DNA from: an uncultured Eubacteriales bacterium
GTDB taxonomy: Bacteria; Bacillota_I; Bacilli_A; RF39; UBA660
Direction: 5' to 3'
DNA length: 64,000 nt
NCBI GenBank assembly: GCA_905188025.1
Contig: CAJJKI010000003.1
Coordinates: 74,843 to 138,842 of the forward strand
In this document: positions 41,901-50,224 of the stretch, one piece after another
Layout: each line of letters begins with the position of its first letter
How positions within the stretch are numbered: position 1 is the first letter of the stretch
Made by a program: the position numbers and the translations under genes
Notes under the pieces: generated by a model
What the model saw: the letters and a program-made list of their open reading frames with translations, nothing else
The model's database searches: none
What the model was told of the DNA's origin: nothing

Positions 41901-42584
41901 TCTAAGATTGAAGATCAAAAGGGTAGAACTAAGATATATATTAAAAATGCTAATGAAGTTAGAGAACATTTATCAGCATATGGTGCTAAACTTAGAGTTG
42001 AAAAAGGCGATAAGGTAGTAGCTGGTGATAGATTAACTGAAGGTAATATTAGTCCTAAGGAATTATTAGCAGTAACTGACCCTAATACTGTTCAACAATA
42101 CATTTTGAAAGAAGTACAAAAGGTATATCGTTCACAAGGTGTTGATATTAATGATAAACACGTTGAACTTATTGCTAAGAGAATGATTTCTCAAATTAGA
42201 ATTATGGATTCTGGAGATACTAATTTATTACCTAGTACAGTAGTTTCAATTAATAAATTTACTGAAGGTAATAGAGACGTTATTTTACAAGGTAAGAAGC
42301 CTGCTATTGGACAACCTATCTTACTTGGTATTACTAAGTCTTCACTTCAAACTGATTCATTCTTAGCATCAGCTTCATTCCAAGAGACTACAAGAATTCT
42401 TACTGAGGCTGCAGTTAAAGGAAAAGTAGATAATTTACATGGATTAAAAGAAAATGTTATTATTGGTAAACTTATTCCTGCTGGTACAGGTGCTAAGGAA
42501 TATATGGATATTGGTTATACATTAGAGAAAGAATTCTTTGATGATGAACCATCTGAAGTATTAGAAGAAAAATTCTTAGATTAA
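38949..42584 (+). CDS. rpoC: RNA polymerase subunit beta'
   Basis: Catalytic beta' subunit. The N-terminal zinc site is Cys60, Cys62, Cys75, Cys78; the Mg-binding motif NADFDGDQM is at 447-455; the bridge helix/trigger loop region has SADTALKTADSGYMTRRLVDVAQD; the second zinc site includes CRTDHGVCCKCYG. 1211 residues, close to B. subtilis (1199). Starts within the rpoB stop (TAATG), so translation is coupled. Confidence 0.98.
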   Translation: MLEANKFKALKIGIASPDDIRAWSYGEVLKPETINYRTLKPERDGLFCEKIFGPTRDYECSCGKYKRLRYKNIVCDRCGVEVTKSKVRRERMGHIELATPVSHIWFVKGIPSYIGLCLDMSPRDLEEVIYFVSYVVLDPGATTLIKKQTLSDKEYRAYYEKYGNTFRVGMGAEAIKELLSELDVEKELDALQKELAEATGQKKLRLVKRLDVLDSFAKSGNKPEWMILEALPVIPPELRPMIQLDGGRFATSDLNDLYRRVINRNNRLKKLVELNAPSIIIQNEKRMLQEAVDSLFDNGRRGRSVTGAGNRALKSLSSMLKGKQGRFRQNLLGKRVDYSGRSVIVVGPDLKMYQCGIPKEMALELFKPHVINGLVSKEIANNIKSAKKMIDTRDPKVWDVVEEVIKEHPVMLNRAPTLHRLGIQAFEPKLVSGKAIRLHPLVTTAFNADFDGDQMAVHVPLSEEAKAEARILMLGANNILSPKDGKPIVTPSQDMILGNYYITMEKPGHEGEGRIFKNSNEALMAYNRREVDLHTRIVVPVNSFKHKVFLDSHKDQYLVTTVGKLIFNEILPDSFPYVNEPTDENIEKYTPNKYFIAPGENIPEKIKEIPKADAFKKGTLEKIIAQMFKKYKTTETSIMLDKLKDQGFKYSTYSGITIAASDVVTSKQKDQIIANSEAEVKKVTKQYQRGLITDKERFDLVIGIWDKAKKDIEKELEAYAKSEEYEDNPIFIMMNSKARGSISNFVQLAGMRGTMAKPNGEPVEIPIKSSFRDGLTVSEFFLSTHGARKGSADTALKTADSGYMTRRLVDVAQDLIVREEDCGTTEGVKVSAFRDEKNGIIEPLYDRILGRYTNKKVIDPNTKEVIVDKNEYITENIADKIIAAGIEELEIRTVLTCRTDHGVCCKCYGRNLATGNIVEIGEAVGTMGAQSIGEPGTQLTMRTFHTGGVAGGDDITQGLPRVEELFEARTPKGKALIAEIDGVVSKIEDQKGRTKIYIKNANEVREHLSAYGAKLRVEKGDKVVAGDRLTEGNISPKELLAVTDPNTVQQYILKEVQKVYRSQGVDINDKHVELIAKRMISQIRIMDSGDTNLLPSTVVSINKFTEGNRDVILQGKKPAIGQPILLGITKSSLQTDSFLASASFQETTRILTEAAVKGKVDNLHGLKENVIIGKLIPAGTGAKEYMDIGYTLEKEFFDDEPSEVLEEKFLD

Positions 42585-42590
42585 TGATAT

Positions 42591-42620
42591 AAGCTAGTAT
42601 AGTGATATACTGGCTTTTTC
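42591..42620 (+). terminator. Terminator of rpoBC
   Basis: AGCTAGTATA-GTGA-TATACTGGCT (one G-T pair) followed by TTTTTC. Confidence 0.88.
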
Positions 42621-42621
42621 T

Positions 42622-42649
42622 TTGTTTATTTATAGAAATATGCTATAAT
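42622..42649 (+). promoter_or_regulatory. Extended -10 promoter of the coiled-coil gene
   Basis: TTGTTT (42622-42627), 16-bp spacer, TGC-TATAAT with TATAAT at 42644-42649. Confidence 0.65.
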
Positions 42650-42674
42650 ATAAGTGTTATTTGGAGGTGTAATA

Positions 42675-44219
42675 ATGGCTACTAGTGGTAATAGAGGTAA
42701 ATTTACTGAAAGGCTTAGGGATATAAGACTAGGTCGTAGTAAAAAGAATACACAAAGAGAGATTGAAGATAGTGAGGTTATTTATAAGAATTTTCTTAAA
42801 GTAGTGGCTGCTATTCCTTTAATGGTGTATGATTCAGTGATTAACAATGATGAAGAAAAAATGTCTAGTAAAGGAAATGTTACGCTTGATAATGAGAAAC
42901 AATTTATAAATAAAGAAAAGATAATTCATGAGGGAAATGTCTCAGTACAAGGAATGGGTACTTTATATATTCCTAAGAAGAATATTAATAGATATAGTAA
43001 TACTAGAAGTTATGCTGATAAGAGGAATGAAGTAGAGAAAATAGATGTTTCTTTAATTAAGAAAGAGCAAAGTAAATTATCAAATAGTGATATTAATAAT
43101 GAAAATATTCAAAATAAAGTGACAAAAGAAAATGATTTGGAAGAAGCTAGGAAACTAGAGAAAAGAATAATAGATTTAATTAAAAAGAATTTGATTAAGA
43201 CGGTTAATGAATTAGAAATATTACAAAGTGAATTATATATTTTAAGTGAAGTTAACGGTGATGATACTAAACTAAGAGAATGTCAAAAAACAGTTGATGA
43301 AGTTAAGAAGATGCTTTGTAAAATTGACAAGTTGAAGAAGAAATATGACTTTTTAAGAGATAATTATGATTTTGAATATTTGTTAGAAATAGATGATAAT
43401 AATTTAGTAGATGATATTATTGAACTTAAAGATAAATTTTCTAATAATCAAATAAAGGCTACTGTAGAAGATTATAAATTATTAGACGTATATAAATATT
43501 TATATTTGAGAATAGATAAGTTACAAGAAGAGACTTATTCTTTTGAGAAAGAAAAAGAAGAACAAGTAGAAAAATTAAAGGAAAGAGATATTAATTTTGA
43601 TAAGTTAAAGGCTGATGTTTATAATATTGATAGAGCAAATGATGACTATAATAGATTTGTGAGGGATCAGCAAAAGAATTTAGATGAATTAAATGAAAAA
43701 GTAGGGAAGATTACTTCTAGAGAAGATGTATCATATCGTTTAAAAGGATTTGGACAATTCTTGATGGGATCGTTTAAATATGTTGGACTTTTGATGCTTA
43801 ATCCTTTAAAGGGAGTTATTCCTTCAATTGCTACGGAGACTCTTGTTACTAAGAATGTTGTTAGTAATTTATATAAAAATATGAAATGGGAAGAAACTAA
43901 AAGGATGGTATATGAAGCAATAGATTATTCTAGTGAAATAAAGAATGCTATTAATGATCTTGATTATACTGATAAAATAGTAGCTAGTACTTTAGAAGAT
44001 ATAGTTAAATTAAAAATTAAATATAATGAAGAATTTAAGAAATATCAAGGGGATTTCTATGAATATGAACAAGTCATAGCTAAAATTAATGATATGGAAA
44101 ATAAAATACTTGGTAATAAAATTAAAGTAGAAATAATGAAGAAGAAAATGTTAGAAAAAGAAAGAGCTAATGTTAAAAAATTACAATTAGTTAAAGATAT
44201 GAATAAAAAGGCTGCTTAA
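42675..44219 (+). CDS. Coiled-coil protein of unknown function
   Basis: 514 residues, not recognised. A basic N-terminus (RGKFTERLRDIRLGRSKK) is followed by a low-complexity part to about 155, a long Lys/Glu heptad-rich region (about 160-370), a less charged segment around 365-410 (LKGFGQFLMGSFKYVGLLMLNPLKGVIPSIA) that could bind or touch a membrane, and a second charged helical region to the end. No catalytic motif is visible. Start ATG 42675 after GGAGGTG. It is monocistronic, between rpoC and the next unknown gene. Its architecture suggests a structural or scaffold protein, which is inference. Confidence 0.8.
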   Translation: MATSGNRGKFTERLRDIRLGRSKKNTQREIEDSEVIYKNFLKVVAAIPLMVYDSVINNDEEKMSSKGNVTLDNEKQFINKEKIIHEGNVSVQGMGTLYIPKKNINRYSNTRSYADKRNEVEKIDVSLIKKEQSKLSNSDINNENIQNKVTKENDLEEARKLEKRIIDLIKKNLIKTVNELEILQSELYILSEVNGDDTKLRECQKTVDEVKKMLCKIDKLKKKYDFLRDNYDFEYLLEIDDNNLVDDIIELKDKFSNNQIKATVEDYKLLDVYKYLYLRIDKLQEETYSFEKEKEEQVEKLKERDINFDKLKADVYNIDRANDDYNRFVRDQQKNLDELNEKVGKITSREDVSYRLKGFGQFLMGSFKYVGLLMLNPLKGVIPSIATETLVTKNVVSNLYKNMKWEETKRMVYEAIDYSSEIKNAINDLDYTDKIVASTLEDIVKLKIKYNEEFKKYQGDFYEYEQVIAKINDMENKILGNKIKVEIMKKKMLEKERANVKKLQLVKDMNKKAA

Positions 44220-44235
44220 ATAATAAATTTATAAG

Positions 44236-44313
44236 CTCTCTAGTATATTTGAACTGAACTCCGTTTCTTGGACATAAGAGAAACGAGGTTCATATCACAT
44301 TTAGGGAGTTTTT
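44236..44313 (+). terminator. Nested hairpin terminator, possibly with an IS end inside
   Basis: Outer stem CTCTCTA (44236-44242) / TAGGGAG (44302-44308) followed by TTTTT. Its loop holds a second hairpin (44255-44292) with CGTTTCT paired to AGAAACG. The inner part begins GAACTGAACTCCGTTTC and has TTGGACA, which resembles the terminal repeats of IS3-family elements. Confidence 0.6.
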
Positions 44314-44358
44314 CTATGGAAAAATAGATAATTTTTTAAGATATATATAGGAAAATTC

Positions 44359-44387
44359 TTGAATAGATAATAATTTTATGTTATAAT
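44359..44387 (+). promoter_or_regulatory. Sigma-A promoter of the Pro-rich protein gene
   Basis: TTGAAT (44359-44364), 17-bp spacer, TATAAT (44382-44387). A 60-base leader with a GTATA/TATAC stem follows. Confidence 0.75.
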
Positions 44388-44449
44388 GACTTTAATAATA
44401 GGAGTGTAGGTATAGAGAATGATATCTTTATACTTGCGAGGAGGAAATT

Positions 44450-45709
44450 ATGATAGAAAGTAAAAATATAAAAGTTATTGATGAACATAATATTGATCGT
44501 ACTGCTAATAAGATTTGTGTAGTAGATGTTGATGGTAGTGATTATATTATTTATTCAATAGAGAGAGATAGTGATAATGATAATATTTTTGTATCTAAAT
44601 TATTAAGTAATATTAATGGTACTAGTAATATGATTAATATTGAAGACTCTATGGAAAAAGAAAAGATGGCTTCTTTGGTTAAGGAACTTATTAAGTATGC
44701 TGTTGATACAGAGAAAGATAGATTAGATACTAGAGAGATTATTTTAGCTAGTGGTAAGAAAATAAGTTTTGTATCTAAAAATATCGATAAGAAAGAACAA
44801 AATATTAATGTTCAAAAAACATATATTACTACTGTTAAGAAAGCTGTTACTAAAGTAACGGAAGATTTTTATGATATTAAGGAAGAAGTAAAGGTAGAAG
44901 AGCCTGTTAGTGATATTTTTCCTACTAATGATATTCCAAAAGAAACTCATGAAGATATATTGCCTGATATAATTCCTAATATTGTTCCTCCAGTAGAGAG
45001 TCCAGTTGTAGAGGCTCCTAAAGTAGAAATGCCTTCAGTTCAGGTAACTAAAGTGGAGGGAGTAAAAGTAGAAGAACCTAAGGTAGAAGTCCCTAATGAA
45101 GTAACTCCTGAAATACCTAGTATAAATATTCCTAATATGGAAGAAAAAAAGATGGAAACACCATCATCAATTGGAATTAAGCCAGTTAGTGAGATAACTG
45201 TTAATGATATTCAAAGTACACCAGTAACGGAACCAGTGGCTATTTTACCAACACCTGAACCTGTTGAAAAGCCAGTAGAGGTTTCAATACCAGTTACTCC
45301 AGTTATACCTACACCAGCTGTTCCTCCTATGCCTGAAACAGTAAGTGCTCCAGTAGTAGAGAGTCCAGTTGTTTCTACACCAATACAAACACCAGTAGAG
45401 AAAAAAGAAAATGTACTAGTATTTGATGGTTCAAAAGAATCTAATCTAAATGAGGCTTTAGGAGAAGTAAGTAATGATAAGACAGTTCTTACACAAAATG
45501 TAGAGCCTATTAGAGAGTTTGGAGTAGACGAAGTTAAATCAGTAGAGAAGAGTGAACCAGTAGTTAATACTACTCAAACAAATACTAATGGTAAAATGGC
45601 AGGATTTGCTAATAATAAATTCTTTATGGTTATAGCAATTTTATTCTTTGTATCAGCTTGTGTTTTCTTAGGATATGAAGCATTTAAATATTTTAGTTTA
45701 GTAAAATAA
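44450..45709 (+). CDS. Tail-anchored protein with Pro/Val/Glu-rich linker, unknown
   Basis: 419 residues. The N-terminal 90 residues (KICVVDVDGSDYIIYSIERD...MASLVKELIKYAVD) vaguely recall DUF1292-type small domains. Residues about 145-345 are a low-complexity linker of repeated Val-Glu-Xaa-Pro units (VEAPKVEMP, VEEPKVEVP, PVVESPVV). One membrane helix (about 393-413) ends the protein, so the domain and linker should face the cytoplasm or, if the topology is reversed, the wall. No signal peptide. ATG after GAGGAGG. Function unknown. Confidence 0.8.
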   Translation: MIESKNIKVIDEHNIDRTANKICVVDVDGSDYIIYSIERDSDNDNIFVSKLLSNINGTSNMINIEDSMEKEKMASLVKELIKYAVDTEKDRLDTREIILASGKKISFVSKNIDKKEQNINVQKTYITTVKKAVTKVTEDFYDIKEEVKVEEPVSDIFPTNDIPKETHEDILPDIIPNIVPPVESPVVEAPKVEMPSVQVTKVEGVKVEEPKVEVPNEVTPEIPSINIPNMEEKKMETPSSIGIKPVSEITVNDIQSTPVTEPVAILPTPEPVEKPVEVSIPVTPVIPTPAVPPMPETVSAPVVESPVVSTPIQTPVEKKENVLVFDGSKESNLNEALGEVSNDKTVLTQNVEPIREFGVDEVKSVEKSEPVVNTTQTNTNGKMAGFANNKFFMVIAILFFVSACVFLGYEAFKYFSLVK

Positions 45710-45722
45710 TAATATGTAATAT

Positions 45723-45761
45723 AAAAACTACTTAGTAGATATATACTGAGTAGTTTTTCTT
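45723..45761. terminator. Bidirectional terminator between the Pro-rich protein gene and queH
   Basis: AAAACTACTTAGTA pairs with TACTGAGTAGTTTT (one G-T pair); A-rich on the left and T-rich on the right. Confidence 0.88.
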
Positions 45762-45770
45762 TTTAATATA

Positions 45771-46385
45771 TTAATCATCAGTGATTTTATTTCTTTGGGA
45801 ATAGATGCATCCACAATAGTTTTGTCGATAGAGATTATATTTTTTTGATAGTTCAATTGATTTTTTGTAGCCATCTTCTTTTTTGAAGTCGGAATAGAGC
45901 CATTTGATTTGATATTTATCACTTAGTGAAGCTCCTATTTCGTTAATTTGGGTGGCATTTTTGTATGGGCTAACGGTTAGGGTGGTGCAAAAATAATCGT
46001 AATTATGTTCTTTAGCTAGTTTAGCAGTTTTCTCTAGTCTTAATTTAAAGCATATGGGGCATCTAGCGCCTCTCTCAGGGCAGTTTTCGTATCCTTTGAT
46101 TAATTCCTCATAAACGTCGTTATCGTAGTCACAATCGAGATAATCAAGTTTATTAGGGGTATTTAATTCATTTATTAATTTTATTTGTTCTTGTTTTCTT
46201 TTCTCATATTCTTCTTTTGGATATATATTAGGATTATAATATAATACAGTTATATTAAAATATGGAGCAAGGTATGTAATAACATGAGAACTACAAGGAG
46301 CACAACAACTATGTAAGAGAATCTTTTTAGGAGTAGTAATTTTAGCTAATTCTTCTTTACATAGTATTTGAATTGATTTGTTCAT
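45771..46385 (-). CDS. queH: Epoxyqueuosine reductase QueH
   Basis: Last step of queuosine formation in tRNA; the non-orthologous alternative to QueG. The family cysteine pair Cys27-Cys28 with Cys31 (LLHSCCAPCSSH) and a second cluster (CPERGARCPICFKLRLEKTA) are present, together with TLTVSPYKN and a C-terminal YCGCIYS. 204 residues. No other queuosine genes are in the window, so the cell may import a precursor or carry them elsewhere. Confidence 0.92.
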   Translation of the reverse strand: MNKSIQILCKEELAKITTPKKILLHSCCAPCSSHVITYLAPYFNITVLYYNPNIYPKEEYEKRKQEQIKLINELNTPNKLDYLDCDYDNDVYEELIKGYENCPERGARCPICFKLRLEKTAKLAKEHNYDYFCTTLTVSPYKNATQINEIGASLSDKYQIKWLYSDFKKEDGYKKSIELSKKYNLYRQNYCGCIYSQRNKITDD

Positions 46386-46412
46386 TTATATCACCAGGTG
46401 ATATTATACCAC

Positions 46413-48680
46413 TTACTTGGAAAAAATGCTATCTATATTAATATTATAATTATTATTAACTAGGTTATCGATAATGATATTTTCTAAATGATTTTTAATT
46501 ATTTTATCTATTTTTCTAGCTCCATATTCTTGATAATGAGATTCGTTTAGGATTTCTTCAAGAATATTTTTTGACATGGTGATATTAGTATTAGGAAAGT
46601 TGCTTTCTAGATTGTGTAATTTTTGATTAATTATTTTTTCTATATCTTGTTTATTTAGGTTATTGAATTTAATTATTTCATCGATTCTATTGAGGAAAGC
46701 AATATTAAAGTTATCTTTTAATTCTTCACTGACAGATGATTTACTTGTATTGAAGCCAATATTAGTTTTGTTTTTACCAATATTTGAGGTCATGATAATG
46801 ATATTGTTTTTGAAGCATATTTGATTATTTTTAGCATCAGTGATGAGGCCGTCTTCAAGGATTTGATAGAAGAGATTAATTATTTTAGGATGAGCTTTAT
46901 CTATTTCATCAAGGATTATGGTGGCATTAGGATGATCTTTTATTTGACTTAGGGCATATTTGTTATCATCATATCCTACATATCCGGCAGTTGAACCAAT
47001 AAATTTACTGATGGCAGTGCTGTCGGAGTATTCGGACATATCAAGTTTAATTACTTTTTGGTTGGAAATTAGTTCTCCGAAGATGGTAGCTAGTTTTGTC
47101 TTGCCGGTACCAGATGAGCCACTAAAGAGAAGAGAGAGACATTTATTGTCTTTGTATCCTAGTTTAATTCTCTTAGCTAGATTTACTAGTTTACTAATGG
47201 CTTCTTCTTGTCCGATGATATTTTCTTTTAGTTTATTTTCAAGGATTTCAATATCTTTTTTATTATCTTTAATTATTTCATATACGGGGATATGAGCTTT
47301 ACTACTGATAACGGTAGCAATATCTTTTTCAGTGACAGTAGTAGGTTCATTATTTATAGTTATATTGTTTTTATATTCTGTTTCTTTAATTTTATATTCA
47401 TAGGCTTTTTTAATATTATTTTCTTTTATATATAATTCTTTTTTGTCTCTTATTTGCTTTAGATTGGTTTGTAATTTGATGATATTTTCGTTACCTTTAA
47501 TGTTAACTTTACTGCATACTTCATCAAGAACGTCAATTTGTTTATCAGGACGAAAACGATTATATAGATATTTATCACTTAGAGAGAGTATTTTGTCAAT
47601 AATTGGGTCTGTTATGATGACGTTATGGTATTCTTCATAGAGGGGTTTTAGTTTGTTTAATATTTCTCTAGTTTGTTCGATGGAAGGCTCTTCGATAGTG
47701 ATATTTTGAAATCTTCTTTCTAAGGCTTTATCTTTTTCAAAATGTTTTTTGTATTCATCAGTGGTGGTGGCGCCAATGCATCTTATTTTTCCGCGGGCAA
47801 GGGCTGGTTTTAGGATGTTTGAAGCATCAATGGCTCCTTCGGCTCCGCCAGCTCCGATAAGGGTGTGTATTTCATCGATAAAGAGAATGATATGGGGATT
47901 ATTTTCTACTTCAGTGATAATTTTTTTCATACGTTCTTCAAATTCACCACGGTATTTTGTACCGGCAACAGCACTGGCCATATCAAGGGAAATAATTTGT
48001 TTGTTTTGTAGTTTAGGTGGTACTTTTCCTTCTTCGATAAGGAGTGCTAGGCCTTCGATGATGGCAGTTTTACCAACACCGGGAGCTCCTAGTAAGAGAG
48101 GATTGTTTTTGGTACGGCGGCATAGTATTTCTTCAATTTTCTTGATTTCTTCATCACGGCCGATAACGGGATCCAATTCATTATTTTTAGCTAGAGTATT
48201 AATATTAGTGCCTAGTTCTTCGATTAGGAGATGACTTTCTTTTGTACTGGGACTATTGAATATTTTTTCAGTAAATTCATCATATATGTTATCTAGATCT
48301 AGGTTCATACTCATAAATAGGCGGATAGCAATACCTTCACCGACATCTAAGAGTCCTGCAAAGAGATGATTTATAGTAACAATGCCATTATTATTATCTT
48401 TACTATCCATGATGGCATTTTCAATTACTTTTTTTAAGAGGGGTGTATAAAGAAAAAATTCACTTTTTTTGCTACCTTTTCCAATTACATTAATTATTTC
48501 TTTTTTGAATTTTTGATAAGTTAAATTATATTTAGATAATCTTTCAGTTAATTCATTTTTGGTATGGAGAATGGCTAATACTAAGTGTTCTGTACCGACG
48601 TATGGATGCTTTAATTCTAACATTTCTAGTTTTGCTTTAGTTAATATTTCTTGTGCTTCTTCATTAAAATTGCTTATCAT
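46413..48680 (-). CDS. clpC: ClpC-type AAA+ unfoldase
   Basis: Hsp100 unfoldase expected to feed ClpP. N-terminal Clp repeat domain (LELKHPYVGTEHLVLAIL), first AAA module (APGVGKTAIIEGL; FIDEIHTLIGAGGAEGAIDASN), short middle domain, second AAA module (SGSSGTGKTKLATIFGE; ILDEIDKAHPKI) and the C-terminal D2 small domain. 755 residues from ATG 48680 (MISNFNEEAQE), 7 bp after AAAGGTGAT; the ORF opens 24 codons earlier, before that ribosome site. The usual partners ctsR, mcsA and mcsB are not adjacent. Confidence 0.92.
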   Translation of the reverse strand: MISNFNEEAQEILTKAKLEMLELKHPYVGTEHLVLAILHTKNELTERLSKYNLTYQKFKKEIINVIGKGSKKSEFFLYTPLLKKVIENAIMDSKDNNNGIVTINHLFAGLLDVGEGIAIRLFMSMNLDLDNIYDEFTEKIFNSPSTKESHLLIEELGTNINTLAKNNELDPVIGRDEEIKKIEEILCRRTKNNPLLLGAPGVGKTAIIEGLALLIEEGKVPPKLQNKQIISLDMASAVAGTKYRGEFEERMKKIITEVENNPHIILFIDEIHTLIGAGGAEGAIDASNILKPALARGKIRCIGATTTDEYKKHFEKDKALERRFQNITIEEPSIEQTREILNKLKPLYEEYHNVIITDPIIDKILSLSDKYLYNRFRPDKQIDVLDEVCSKVNIKGNENIIKLQTNLKQIRDKKELYIKENNIKKAYEYKIKETEYKNNITINNEPTTVTEKDIATVISSKAHIPVYEIIKDNKKDIEILENKLKENIIGQEEAISKLVNLAKRIKLGYKDNKCLSLLFSGSSGTGKTKLATIFGELISNQKVIKLDMSEYSDSTAISKFIGSTAGYVGYDDNKYALSQIKDHPNATIILDEIDKAHPKIINLFYQILEDGLITDAKNNQICFKNNIIIMTSNIGKNKTNIGFNTSKSSVSEELKDNFNIAFLNRIDEIIKFNNLNKQDIEKIINQKLHNLESNFPNTNITMSKNILEEILNESHYQEYGARKIDKIIKNHLENIIIDNLVNNNYNINIDSIFSK

Positions 48681-48740
48681 TTTATCACCTTTCATCTTCA
48701 TTCTATGAATATTATGGTTTATTAATGAATAATTAAAACA

Positions 48741-48779
48741 TAAAAAAAGCAACTAATTTTTTAATTTATTAATTGCTTC
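48741..48779 (-). terminator. Terminator at the 3' end of rpe
   Basis: On the minus strand AAGCAATTAAT pairs with ATTAGTTGCTT, followed by a T run. It overlaps the last rpe codons and lies before clpC, which therefore may depend on read-through or its own promoter. Confidence 0.7.
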
Positions 48780-49376
48780 ATTATAATCATTTTGTTTTGT
48801 GATATAGCTTCCTACTACTGCGATATCGGTATAGGGTTTTATGAGTTTAATATTGCTATCTTTGATTCCTCCGTCTACTTCGATAAGAATACTTGGATAT
48901 TTTGTTTTTAGTTTTTGGATTCTAGTGATGGTTTCAGGAATAAATTCTTGTCCTCCGAAACCTGGTTCGACACTCATGACGAGTATCATATCGATAGTAT
49001 TTATATAGGGAATAAGTTCTTCAAGGTTTGTTTTTGGTTTGATAGCAAGGCAAACTTTATATGATCTTTTTTTAATAATATTTATTATGTTTTTGATATC
49101 TTGATTTATTTCTATGTGAATAGTTACTGATGAAATGTTCTTGCTAGTTAAATTATTGATATATAATAGGGGGTCTTCTACCATGAGATGAAGGTCTATT
49201 GGTTTTTGACTTAGGTCAGCTAGATGGTTTATTTCAGTTATAGTGAACTGGGTATTGGGAACAAATTTACCATCCATTACGTCAATGTGTAGGTAGTCAC
49301 TATTAGTTTGATTTAATTTTGTAACAGCTTCTTCTCTATTAGTAGTAGCAAGAATTGATGTGGATATTTTTATCAT
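48753..49376 (-). CDS. rpe: Ribulose-phosphate 3-epimerase
   Basis: Interconverts ribulose-5-P and xylulose-5-P in the pentose phosphate pathway. (beta/alpha)8 barrel signatures: STSILATT, HIDVMDGKFVPN, DLHLMVEDP, MSVEPGFGGQEF and EVDGGIKDSNI. 207 residues. ATG after AGGTGAT, which overlaps the rsgA stop. In Bacilli it regularly follows rsgA. Confidence 0.96.
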   Translation of the reverse strand: MIKISTSILATTNREEAVTKLNQTNSDYLHIDVMDGKFVPNTQFTITEINHLADLSQKPIDLHLMVEDPLLYINNLTSKNISSVTIHIEINQDIKNIINIIKKRSYKVCLAIKPKTNLEELIPYINTIDMILVMSVEPGFGGQEFIPETITRIQKLKTKYPSILIEVDGGIKDSNIKLIKPYTDIAVVGSYITKQNDYNEAINKLKN

Positions 49377-49380
49377 ATAA

Positions 49381-50205
49381 TCACCTATTTATAAAGCTTA
49401 GATAATTTTTATATCTGCTTTCTAATATTTCTTTATTTTTAACTAGTTCAATGACATGGCAGCCATCTTCAGTACGATGGAGACAGTCTTGATATTTACA
49501 GTATTCTAGGTTATCAAACATTTCTTTCATGTTGTCACGAATATCAATATTGGTCATATCATAGAAATCTATTTTAGAGAATCCTGGGGTGTCTACAATG
49601 TAGGTATTGTGAGTATGAAATATTTCAGTATGTCTAGTAGTGTGTTTACCTCTACCAAGAGCATATGATATTTCATTAGTTTTTAGATTTAAGTCAGGAT
49701 CTATTTTATTTATTAGAGTAGATTTACCTGCACCACTTTGTCCAGTAAAGACAACGGTTTTGTTTTGAATTTTATTTAGTAAATCAACAGGATCTGTGGA
49801 TACGAGGTAACCAATATGTTGATAATAGTTTATATATGTTGATATTTCTTTTTTTTCTTCTTCATTTAACAAATCTAACTTAGAGAAATAGATGATAGGC
49901 TCAATATTATTATAGGAAATTATAGTGAGGGCTTTATCAAGTAAGTTAGTATCGAAATCAGGATTTTTAACACTGGTAACAATAATGGCTAAATCAATAT
50001 TAGCAACACTTGGACGAATAAGAGAATTTTTACGAGGTTTTATATCAAGGATGTAGTTATTTTTTTCATCAAATTCAACGATATCTCCGACAAGAGGAGT
50101 AAGGTTATTTATCCTAAACTTACCACGAGGTTTACAGGTATATAGTTTATTGTTTGCTTCGATGGTGTAGTCGTTACTAATGTTTTTAATAATACGGCCT
50201 GTCAT
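49381..50205 (-). CDS. rsgA: Ribosome small-subunit-dependent GTPase RsgA (CpgA)
   Basis: Late 30S assembly GTPase and a known PrkC substrate in Bacillus. OB fold at the N-terminus, circularly permuted GTPase domain with the G4-like YFSKLD (106-111) before G1 GQSGAGKST (155-163), and the C-terminal zinc knuckle CKYQDCLHRTEDGCHV. 274 residues. It lies directly after prkC, as in B. subtilis. Confidence 0.96.
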   Translation of the reverse strand: MTGRIIKNISNDYTIEANNKLYTCKPRGKFRINNLTPLVGDIVEFDEKNNYILDIKPRKNSLIRPSVANIDLAIIVTSVKNPDFDTNLLDKALTIISYNNIEPIIYFSKLDLLNEEEKKEISTYINYYQHIGYLVSTDPVDLLNKIQNKTVVFTGQSGAGKSTLINKIDPDLNLKTNEISYALGRGKHTTRHTEIFHTHNTYIVDTPGFSKIDFYDMTNIDIRDNMKEMFDNLEYCKYQDCLHRTEDGCHVIELVKNKEILESRYKNYLSFINR

Positions 50206-50224
50206 AAATCACTTCCTTATTTTG

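Noticed and set aside
46960..48234. Plus-strand open frames within clpC (111 and 161 codons)
   Set aside because: They are antisense shadows of the conserved AAA domains.
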